This document shows positions 37,653 through 48,200 of a stretch of 64,000 nucleotides of DNA, piece by piece. The stretch lies in the NCBI GenBank assembly GCA_903813345.2, contig CAIIXF020000009.1:1734001-1798000 (forward strand). Reading direction: 5' to 3'. This DNA comes from Owenia fusiformis (taxonomy: Eukaryota; Annelida; Polychaeta; Sabellida; Oweniidae). Position 1 is the first letter of the stretch; each line of letters starts with the position of its first letter. The notes under the pieces were generated by a model. That model was not told the origin of the DNA. It saw only the letters and a list, made by a program, of their open reading frames with translations, and ran no database searches. The position numbers were made by a program, and so were the translations under genes.

Positions 37653-40600
37653 TACTTACTGTGCAAGGAATACATCCCATCAAACAAACAAACAAATAAA
37701 CAGATTAAACGTCAATAAAGGATAGGTATCGTAATGGTGAACTTAATTCAATAATGTTTTTCTCTTAAACTAATTATTGAAAAAAATTCTGTAAAAAACA
37801 CGGCCCTTTATGTATTGTTGACTGATTGACAATAATTTAATGCAAAAATTATTTATATATATTTTATAGAACTGTTTTTATTAAAAACATTTCTTTTTAG
37901 TGCAGATGGTTTTTTGTTCCTTTTTACCAATTCTTGAGAATGATATAAAATATCTTTCAGAAGCATGTTGGAACAAACTAGCATATACAACATTTTCTCA
38001 GACCTCTCAATATTATAGCTATACAAAGGAATTTTTAATTGATTTTACAAAAAGTATTCAGAAATTAACACAAAAACCCCAAAATAGATAAAAATTAAGA
38101 TAAACCTTTTATTTCATTAACAAGATACTTTTTTTAATCAACCAACATTTCCTTTGTACACTTACAATATTGAGAGACCTAAACATGCTGTGTTAATGTC
38201 GTTTTGTTCCAATGAGGTTCGGAAAGATGTTTCACTTCACTCTGGAAACATGATACCAAGAACAAAACAAGTGTTTGGTGTGTTTTCTAAAACAATATAG
38301 ATGAAAGTATGTACCATCTGTATCAAAAGTCTTTTCCTATTGAGAAAACCCTTAAATGACTTTTGTATAAGGCAGGTAAACTTAATGAAACTTTCCATGC
38401 ATAATTTGAGGCATATAATACACCCTCTGTGAAAATTTGGAGACAATTGATTGATTTTTACTCGATCAAAATATCACATATAGAACATAGCATATACCAA
38501 AACACCAATGTGACTTTTTCCAAGTTATACTGTTACCATTCAAAAGATGACCATTAAATTGACGATGTGTTTTTTTATGACTGGTTTAAGAGAAACGTGT
38601 GTTCAAAAAGTTCTCCATATCGATACCACTTCTTTCACAAATGAGTTACATTTAATGTTTGATTTGGCGTCCAAGTAAAATATGGATTATACATGCATGT
38701 CTAACAACAGAACGACAATACAGTCGAAATGTTCTGACATGCGCAAAGCTCTATTTATTGATATTTTCATTTCAAATATGGCGGCCAATCCGATGTCTGA
38801 CGACCCTTACAAAGAATCTAGGCTGTGTGCATTTTTACCTCCTGTGAAATAACAAGTATAATTTAGTAGTTGTTTTGTGTTTTATTATCATTCTGCAGAG
38901 TAATTCTATGTGATGTGGTGTTAAGGTGCTATGGAAGTTAACAGGAAATGACAAAACAGGAAGTGACAATTTTTTTTGCATTTTTAGACATTTTTTGAAC
39001 AAAGATATCAGAGTTCTATTTTGACCTCCGGTCAATTCAACTAGTTTCAAATACCATTTACAGGTCCAGGATCACAATGTTCATGGTCAGAATGACCCTA
39101 AACATGATGAAATAACCTTTTCAGCACTCTGAAAATGTGACTGAAAAATAGCCAAAAGTACGATATCAGTCGGAGAAATCTGGCGATCTACGAAACTCAC
39201 TTCAAAAAATCAAATGCGGACTGACGGCGTATTCTACTATGCTTGGATCTAAGATTTTCAGTATAGATAAAGTCTTTTATGATCTTTCGAATGAGGTAAG
39301 TCTCTAGTTCGAAAGACAATTGTATCAACTTGAACAAAAGTTGAGTTTTGAAGAAAAATGTTAACATGCGCAGAAGTCCCATTTTCGTTGTACCATATTG
39401 ACTGAATAATGATTATTGTTATCCGAGCATTCTGTCATTGAAAATACCACCAACTTTCAGTTTCAAGGGATAGGAGCACTCATCACCCAATTTAGACATA
39501 GGCCTAAATGAGGGTATTTGAATTCAATTTTCATTTTAATGCGAAAATTGAGATGATTTATATTCATCATTGGCAGACATAGTACACAAAATTGGTATTT
39601 TAGCAGAATTTGGCCATCTTTTTTGAAAAGCTGACATTATAATGAATGAATGAAACAAAATATTTTGAATGTAAGCATGCCTTAAAGTTAATCATGTGAG
39701 CATTAAATAAACAATTATTGAAACTTAAATAAAAAGTCATAGGAAAAAAGAGAGGGATGACTTTTCCTATCCGGGCAACTATATATACTCACCTCCAACC
39801 TTTTCCTCATAGGTTATGTGTTAAAGCCTCTCTATGTTTGATTTTTTTTATTTTCATTAAAAAAGAAAATGCATGAGGATATGTAGCTTGCACTGGAGCC
39901 CCCCTCCCTTTGGGCGGACCCAGATTTTTTTAAAGTCCGGACAAAAAAAATTACAGGGCCTCAAAAATGGCCCTGCAAAGAAAGGCATTTTTGAAATCTT
40001 TTTAAGCTAAATTATTATAGACCTCAACATTTTCAAAATTTGGGCCCGATTGTAGGTTTTAGGGGCCAAAAAATAGTTTACTGACTTTGAATTTGACCCC
40101 TTCCCCTTGTTAGCTTTTGGATCCGACAGTGGCTTAACTATACCTTCAGTTTTGCATTTTCAATGATTCTAGAATCATTGAAAGATGAACTGTCAGGTAT
40201 TCGTTCAACAGTATGAAATATTTCTATATATAAAATATATTGGTAGTAGTTATAAGCTACTTTACAGGCTGTAAGACATTTGTAATTAGTGATACGTATA
40301 TCCAAACACTCACTGGTTAGTATCAAGCGAAAGTAACGGCCGTAACCTTCGCATCCAAAATGGATTTTAGTTTTCATCGAATTAAAATACTTTATAGTTG
40401 ACGTTATGCTTTGATATTTGAACTAAATCAAGCGTATGCGACATGGGAACTCAGGAGTATGGAAATTTGATCATATATCGTTTTGGGTGCCACAGTTTAA
40501 CGATATCTTCCACCGCTTAAGGAAAGGTAACTGGAAATGTATGATACGGTAACGGCCGTGTTAGTTTTCAATACACGGAAACTAACATGGACATTTTATC

Positions 40601-40774
40601 TCCTTTCTTATTAAGAGTGCACTGTTGATAAACTCAAATTCAACCATTATTATCAAAATCTAGCCAACTGATACACCCTTCCCGTTTTGATGTACCATTA
40701 AAAGGGTTTACTGGAAGGTAAAATTCGTAATATGCAGCACCCAATGTACATGAATGTTTCATTTATCATTCCAG
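37653..40774. other. Intergenic DNA, one GC-biased MITE-like block
   Basis: At 39895-40135, runs of GGGCC/GGCCC resemble the block at 54140-54470. Otherwise AT-rich with no domain-bearing frame. Remains of exons 1-6 of the lost paralogue were not recognised. Confidence 0.5.
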
Positions 40775-40889
40775 ACCCAATGATGTAGGTATAAAACTAA
40801 TTGAAGATGACACGTCAAATGGGAAGGCCACACGATGATGTCATACACGTATACCAAAGAGCCAATGACAAAGTCAAAGCATGACGTAG
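40775..40889 (+). pseudogene. Relic of an HPGD-like exon 7
   Basis: It follows a CCAG acceptor and reads PNDVGIKLIEDDTSNGKA. Relative to genes A and B it lacks 9 nt (in frame) near the start and about 26 nt after the GKA codons, which shifts the frame into an immediate stop. Nucleotide similarity resumes after the deletion. The copy of the intergenic block follows at 41100. It shows that a third paralogue between A and B was lost. Confidence 0.85.
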
Positions 40890-40947
40890 GATATGACTAT
40901 GCCTAGCTCAAAGATGAATATACTTTATTCATACCAGTAATGCCTGT

Positions 40948-41005
40948 CACATTTGTTCCGATTAATCGGCCGGCGCCTAGCCGCTTGAGTATTTTGTTCA
41001 AAATG
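40948..41005. repeat. Half copy of the GC-rich hairpin family
   Basis: Similar to the left arm and loop of 19128-19248 (ACATTTG..., CGGCGCCTAGCCG, GAGTATTTTGTTCAAAAT). The right arm is absent or decayed. Confidence 0.65.
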
Positions 41006-41099
41006 GAAGGTCAAATCTCAAACTTGAGGTCAGATGTGAACTCCTGAGAACTTACACATGCTTTGAAAAAAATTGTTCAATTTGAACAAGCTGAAATCA

Positions 41100-41990
41100 G
41101 TTTTGAACAAAATACTACAATCATACCAGAACACAGTACAGCCGTTTCATATTTTCTGACAAATTCAAGGTTACTGTGACCTTGGCCAAGTGAGATTAAT
41201 TCCCTCAATGACCTCAAGATTGCAAATAGTTGGAGGTTAGATCTTAACGTGACGTCTAACTGGTGTTTTATGTCCAGACTGTAGCTTTTAGAAGAATCTT
41301 TGTCTAAAGTATTTTGTCCTGCATCCATATGACTTTTGTCTATATGACAGTTGAGCAACGTGTGTATGTGTAGGAATATATAAGCACTAGTGCCAAAGGG
41401 ATAAAGGTAGGGTGCTTCCTCTGGTGTATCTGGGCGTTAACATCAGCTGCCTCTAGTCAGATCGACTAACAAAACAACCTTTTTTGGGGGTTGTCGAGTT
41501 GGCCGAGAGGGCTTGAGCGCCGGCACGTTCAGGCGCCGTAACCACAAGGTTGCGAATTCGAGACGCATGTGGTCCTTGTGTTTATTCATATACCAGGTTC
41601 CAAGATACACCATAGCTTCTCAACTGGCCACCTACGATTGAAGGATCAAAAGGTTAAGAATTTTTAGGCCGAGATATGATATGTTTGTGAACTATTTGTA
41701 AGAGCTGGGTGCGAGTGGGGGCGCTTATATTGCCAATTGAATTGCCTTTTGAAAACATATGTACATGGAGTTTTAAAACCTAAATAATTTAGATGCTACT
41801 TCCAGAATTAGACTTGTGATGCAATGAGATGTTCTATGTGCACATCTCAAGTAACGAAAAGTTCAACACACTATTACATTGTTTGATTGTTTTGACTCAT
41901 TGTGTAAATTCACTGTCTGGTGTTCTGGAGGGAATCCGGGGCTCCTTTTTTAAATGCAATTTATCAATCTTAAAAGGTTAAGGACAAAAC
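41100..41990 (+). repeat. Paralogous intergenic/promoter block, copy 2
   Basis: Alignable with 35430-36050 except for the insertion at about 41345-41595. It runs straight into the 5' flank of gene B. Confidence 0.75.
41345..41595 (+). mobile_element. tRNA-derived SINE insertion
   Basis: Absent from the paralogous block at 35.4-36.05 kb, so it is an insertion. At 41489-41571 it has an A-box-like GTTGGCCGAGAGGG and a B-box-like GGTTGCGAATTCGAGAC, the layout of a Leu/Ser-type tRNA. The same core and its upstream flank (GCCTCT, AGTCAGATC, a T run) recur at 47990-48130 and inverted at about 50400-50530. It lacks the acceptor stem pairing of a functional tRNA gene. Confidence 0.7.
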
Positions 41991-42004
41991 ACTTACTCTA
42001 GATA

Positions 42005-42113
42005 ACAGAAATCGGGTCACTCAGAATTTAAACGTGAAATTGGTGTGGAGCAGTCAAGATCTATTTGAGATTATACGAATAGTTTTTTTTATAAATTTAA
42101 CGAGCCTTTTAAA
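42005..42113 (+). promoter_or_regulatory. Conserved 5' flank of gene B
   Basis: About 100 bp aligning with 63025-63130 upstream of gene C: shared CGGGTCACTC, ATTTAAACGTGAAATT, GTGGAGCAGTCAAGA and a T run before the start codon. It probably holds the 5' UTR and proximal promoter. A TATAAATT string at about 42090 lies too near the ATG, and is not kept in gene C, so I do not call it a TATA box. Confidence 0.65.
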
Positions 42114-42206
42114 ATGAAGCTCGACGGAAGCGTGGCAATTGTGACAGGCGGTGCTCAGGGTGTTGGTAGAGGTATCGTAGAAGCTTTGTTGGGAAAAGGC
42201 GCCAAG
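42114..42206 (+). CDS. HPGD-like: Gene B exon 1
   Basis: ATG to AAG followed by GTAAGT. It encodes MKLDGSVAIVTGGAQGVGRG and on to LLGKGAK. It differs from gene C exon 1 (63131-63223) at about seven bases and one residue (Leu3 versus Ile3). Confidence 0.92.
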
Positions 42207-45200
42207 GTAAGTAAATAACGAAACGTTTTTGTAATTGAGTAATAAAACTAAGGTGCCTTTTAAACAGCTTTAACAATAACATATTATTGCGGTACACAAT
42301 TACCTGTCAAATAGATCTACTTTTCTTTAAATTTGTATAATTTCAAATATACGAGGGTTGATCACAAAGTTCTCATAATATCACTCATAATAATTTCTTC
42401 AATTTTCGTTATATTTTAGTAATTTTCAAAAATGTGAAGGATAGAATGCAACCGAGGCAAATAAAAGAAATTGAGAGAATGGCTCCAATTAACCATGTTA
42501 GCGCATACAATAAACTCTAATAAAAGATCAAACACGTTAAAATGTTAGCTTGAAGCTGTTGTTAAGTGCTTTTACTATTACAAGAATACACTAGATGCGA
42601 GTAGAAATAATCTTGATTTACTTCATTAAATATTCGAAATTCAGTCAAATTGATCTCATATTTGAAATCTGCATGTAAAAGTACATTTAGAAATATGGTT
42701 TCGAAAATTGTCTATCAACTTTGAAAATTTAATTTTTTTGAAAATGTGACTTCTTGCTCGGGTTGATTCCCCATAGACCCTATGCTACAAAATCACAAAA
42801 AGTGAATTATCTTCTCTTGTATTGGACAGATAACATTTTCTTTTACTGGACATATTTTAATTTGCATAACTATGAGATACATTAGGGTTATATGAAAATT
42901 GAACCACGCAAATAGATGTAATTTAAGTTAAAGGGAACTTTCTACTATACCCGCCATGCTATCTGACCCGAACGAGCCACCCGGTGGTGAATCTGGTAAC
43001 TACCTACTCGCACCTGCGTTATTGATCATGTGAATTGTGTGATGTCACAGGGGATGCTTTCGTGCATCATTAGATGTGATACAAGAGTCTGAGACTCGAA
43101 GCTAATGATCAAAAATGACTGAGTAAGAGAATGTAATAGATGCAGAGATCTTCAGAAAAATAAAATTCATACTGATAACATGTTATTTAAAGTTTGTAAG
43201 ATCATTTGATCAGACTAAACATAATATAAAACAAATATATTGCTAAGATATCAACAAAATCACACCCTGTGTGTGGTCTGAACATGTTAAAAATGAACTA
43301 AAGGGGCAAAATCAATTTTCCTAGGGATATTTGACAAAACAGTCACATTGTCTAACATTCACTTTTAATGAAGCATAACAATCATCCATTATAAGATCAC
43401 ACAATTCACTTTTAATAGTTCAAAACAGTCAAGATGACAAATTATTTGACAATGCAAAGTAGAAGTGATGGATATAGCATTATAGCACAATGATGCTCAC
43501 AATTTCATTTTTGGCCTGTATCATGCTAACCTTATTCATTGGTTCGTTATCAAATATATAGAAATTGATAACCTATATGAGGTTCAGGATATTCGGATTA
43601 TCCCGAGGCCAATTTAATATATCTGCCCGAGGGCCGTAAGTCCCGAATATTGACTTAATATTCTTGAATATTGACACACATTTATTTTCTCTTATCTTTT
43701 CTTAATCATCTTCAAGAAACCATCAAACAGATCGCGATTGTCTGCATTTTTGCCATTGTCGTTTACATTTATTATGCGAACGTTACAAAATGGACCAATA
43801 TGCGAACGGCGATTATGACGTAGCGGGCAGATGCAGATATATTATATCTGTCCGCTCGGAGCGGGACGTAAAGCTATATCTGCCCGCTGATCGATGAAAA
43901 TATAAGTTTTTACAAACCTGCTTTATGTACCTAAAACACGTCCAAGTATGGGATAAAATGTTTTTCGCATTAGTATTGTATTTTAACTATAGGTTTGCAT
44001 CGCTGATATAAACAAGGCAACTAGTGAACTCACTGTCAAGGAACTCGCTCAAACATATGGTGATAAGATATTCTTTAAAGAGTGTGATGTGACAAAGGAT
44101 GCTGAAATCAAAGGTAGCTAATTACTTATTAGATATCCCAATAACTTAACAAATACTGTTTAGACTGACTTCAATGTTTTTCTTAATCATCTTCATTCTT
44201 CAAGTTCTCGAAAGTTCATATTGTGTCTTTCTGAAACGAAATTATCTGACCAAATACCAGATAATGAGATAACCTTTTTTTTTGATTTTCATGCGCCTTT
44301 TAGACGAGATCGCACTCGTCACGGCGGGGGAATCTTGTTTATGTATCTGACCTATTTTGTAGACGAAGGCAAGACTTAGAACCACCTGATATTGAATTAG
44401 TATGGGTTGAAATAAGAGTTAGGTATTAAAAAATTTAGAAGCCTCGTGCTATAGGCCACCCGGACAAAATCGTGATCAAATGTAAATTTCTTTAACGAGA
44501 ACCGAGCAAAGTATATAAATAAGATTTTGACAACGAATTTAGCAATTTTGTGAAAACATTTAATATTACCTAACTGATAAAAGAACCAACTCGTCTTAAT
44601 TATTTACGTGACCTAATCTTAAAACAGATGCACCGGCTATTTCAGAAAATGCCCGCGTGTCTCGTACACTTTTATATCATCGTACAGAAGTTGACCATAA
44701 TTTTGACCACAATACCGAAAAAATCAACATTCACAAGAAAAAATCTGGTATTTTTCAAACGTTAACTATATTAACAAACTGATCGAGTCTTTAACTTCTC
44801 CACCAAGGGATGTTTTCTTTACTTTTGAAGATATCGAAGATGTGTTCAATGATTACTGACTTTCTGAAATCCACTATGCAAGATATATATTGTATACCCA
44901 ATAAAGTAGCCATTGTGAGACCTAACGATAAACCATAGATAAATGGATACATTAAACAAATGAGTAGAATTAAAAACAGATTAATAGATTGGAACATATA
45001 CAAGATTAGAAATATATGGGTTCACCTGGTTAAAAGATGTAAAATTGAGTATTATGAGAAAAAGTCAGACATTTTAAATGACAAATTGACACCTCCTAAA
45101 AAAGGGTTCGTTGTTTTAAAACAAATATAAGGTCATAAAATTAATCAAGGGGTACCTAGTCTAATTGAAAATTATACAATCCTAGGTGACGATGTTGAAA

Positions 45201-48200
45201 AAGCAACCGTTTTAAATAAATACTTCACTGGTATTGTTGATGAGAATTTAGCTCAATTTCCAAACAATGAAGTTAATTTTGAAAAGACACTTGATGCAAT
45301 AACAACAGACCCGACTGAGGTGTATAACAAAATTGAATATATCGAAAGCCGGGGGATGGGACGAGCTTCCTAATACATTTTAAAAACTTTGCGCTGATTA
45401 CATAAGCAAACCAATATCGCGTTTATTTATTCCTAGAGATTATACAATTTTGTCAAGGATAAGATAAATTTTCGTCAATCCGGATTTACACCACTTGACT
45501 CTACAATTAATCAACTTATCCGAATAGTTGATGAAATGAGTTTTGTTCTCGACAACGGTAAAGAAGTGAGGCTAAATCTTCTTGATATAAGCAAGGCTTT
45601 TGACAAAGTTTGGCACGCGATGTTGATTAAAATAAAAAAAAATTGAGAAAACTGGAATTGGCGAAAGTCTGCTAAAGTGGATCAAATGTTATTTGACAAA
45701 TCGTTTGCAAAGAGTAGTTGTCAATGGAAAGCACTCAGACCTTTTGCCAGTTAGAGCAGGAGTACCACAAGGCTCTTTTATTGGGCCGCTTCTTTTTCTT
45801 ATTTTTATCTATGATCTTGTCGGCCATGTTCAGAGTAATCTTTATCTGTTTGCTGACGATTCATTTGTTTTTGAAATTGTTGAAGACTCGGATAGGACTA
45901 CTGTAAAATTCCAGACTGACCTTGATAATAATAATAACATTCAATTCTTAATAACATTTAATGCTTCCAAAACACATACCATGACAGTTTCTAATAAACA
46001 AAAAAATCTCAACATGCAGACCTGTCCTTTGAGTGTGCAAGACTAGAGTCTACAAATAAACACAAACATTTAGGGGTAATTTTTACACCCAATTTAAAAT
46101 GGAATGAACATATTACCACCACCTGTACTAAAGCCACAAAACTAGTAAATCTTATCGCAAAACTAAAAACAAAACTACCAAGACGAACTTTAGATACTGT
46201 ACTATATATCAACTTTATTCTATACCAATGATCGACTATGGTTATGTAATATATGATAATACTTCTGAAAGGGGTAGCCAAATGATTTAGAACATACATT
46301 ATTGAGCATCTTTGGTGGTCACTGGGGGAATGGAAAAATCAAGCTATGTAAAAACAATAAACGACCTTGGATGGTCAACATTAAAACTCCGAAGAAGCTA
46401 CTTTAATATTTTAATACTTGCAAAAATTATTTATGGGAAAACTTCGATCATTATAAAAACATTATTCCAGGAATGGTCAATGACAGAACAAAGTACGACT
46501 TAAGATCGGCAAGTGAATACCAGTTAACTGAGACTAAAAGTAATTTCAGTCGAAACTCTTTTATTCCCTCTGTCATAAGTACGCGAAACGATCTTCCAAA
46601 GGCAATAAAATATAAAACCACTTTTAATCTTTTCAAATTTGAATTGAAGAGACATTTATTTAATTAAAATAAAACGGTTTCAGAAATTGTATAATTGCGG
46701 CGACCGCAAAGTCAATATAATTCACGCGCGCTTTAGATTAGGCATTACGCAACTGAATTCGCATTTATTTTCCATGACGTTGATCGACGCTCCAAGTTAT
46801 CCCCTCTGCGGAAATGGTAATAAAACAATCATGCATTTTATCCCTGGCTGTCCATCTCTCAATGTGCAACGAAACGATCTAAACATGCTTAATGAAATAT
46901 GCATAGACAAACCCTTAATAAGTGTGTCAACAAAAAATGAAAACATATTATTCTTATTATTCGAAGAGTCCTCTATCGATATTTCATTAATCCACGATTT
47001 TAAAAATGATCATATGTCACCCAATGCTGCACCCCCCCTTTTTTACCGGTGATAACATTAGATAATGTGTATGGAAAACATTTTGTATTAGCTGATAGCT
47101 ATTATATAAATGTAATCCAATGAATATAGTATTACACAGAAAAGGTCAAAGGGTATTTTTTCAACTTGCCCAATTTCTTTTTTCAAAATCATCTACAAAT
47201 TCTCAAAAGTTTTAATCTGGCTAAAGATTTTACCTTCAATGACATTTTCAAGGTCAAAAAAGATTTGACCTTCAATGACCTTCTCAAGGTTAAAATGGTA
47301 TTTTTATCTTTCTTAAAATTGACCAATTTTTGTCAATGAGAAGGCTTGCAATTATATTCTATCTAAAATGAATTGCATGAACATGACCTTTATTGAATAA
47401 CAGTACATTGTAAAACATATTGCCTGTTTTACGCATACCAATATTATAGCTGTTTTTGGTGCGGTACAAGATATATTTGGCTCACGGGCTGACATAATGG
47501 TCAACAACGCAGGAATTATCCATGAGTTCGACTTTGCTCGATGTGTGGCCATCAATCTGGTACGTATCAATACGCAGTGATTTACTCTTGCATAGTTTTA
47601 TTTAGCTTAATTGTATTTACTCTAGTAGCTCATGCTGGTTGAGTATGCACTTCTATGTCCAGAGATTTTCTCTTCAGAAATCATCTATGTGAAGGTCATT
47701 GATCAATTTTGGCTTGGTAACATATTTGCCACAGAAGGCGAAATAGGTCAAATGGCCACGCCCTTTTTTACGCGAATACTCCCCCCCATTTTTGCATCTC
47801 CGGAACCGTTGGACATAGAAGGTTGTGTGACCACTCAAAATGTCCGGAATGGCCACATTATAGGGGGTCAATAATACATATGTATTTAAAAAAGTCAATG
47901 GTTCTCAAGATATTTGCCAAAAACTGATTTTAGCATGTTACGCACAACAGTTTTCATCTATCCTGCATCATTTAAGACTGAATCCGCAGCCTCTATCTAG
48001 TCAGATCAGCGAAGGAAACAAACTTTTTTGGTTGTTGAGTTGGCCAAGGGGTCTTAGGTGAATGGGAACCCTAAACCACGAGGTTGCGAGTTTGAGACAC
48101 GTGTGCTCCGTATGTTCATTCTTTTATGAGTACCATATCTAGTATCTACAAGGAATGCTGATGTATTATGAGTATTGAATATCGATTGAGTTTAATTATA

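Larger units (their letters stand above)
44285..47060 (+). mobile_element. Degenerate non-LTR (LINE) retrotransposon
   Basis: Same strand as gene B. An endonuclease trace lies at 44300-44480 (RHGGGIL; later LVLYRPPGQN). The reverse transcriptase lies at about 45440-46050: NFRQSGFTPLDSTINQLI, then LLDISKAFDKVWH, a frameshift in the A run near 45635, then GVPQGSFIGPLLFL and the catalytic LFADDS. A further frame has LGVIFTPNLKWNEHI. At 46530-46667, RNSFIPSVIS and DLPKAIK resemble the tail of jockey/CR1-type RTs. The 46687-47052 frame (RFRLGITQLNSHLF, CGNGNKTIMHFIPGCP) resembles the cysteine/histidine C-terminus of such elements. Several frameshifts and stops make it inactive. Clade not settled. 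Confidence 0.8.
44114..47449 (+). other. Gene B intron 2 (contains LINE relic)
   Basis: 3336 bp, of which about 2.8 kb is the non-LTR retrotransposon relic. The last 400 bp is AT-rich with AAGGTCAAA repeats near 47150-47290. Confidence 0.8.

Noticed and set aside
39760-39880. Weak similarity to the foldback arm at 59881-60000
   Set aside because: Match is short and degenerate; exact alignment would be needed.
41489-41571. Possible functional tRNA-Leu/Ser gene
   Set aside because: A and B boxes are present but no proper acceptor stem pairing; it lies within a repeat family and is absent from the paralogous block.
42089-42098. TATA-box-like TATAAATT before gene B
   Set aside because: It is only about 16 nt from the start codon and is not conserved upstream of gene C.
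47632-47874. 80-codon frame also present at 50713-50901 on the other strand
   Set aside because: The duplication is the palindrome itself; no protein family is recognised.
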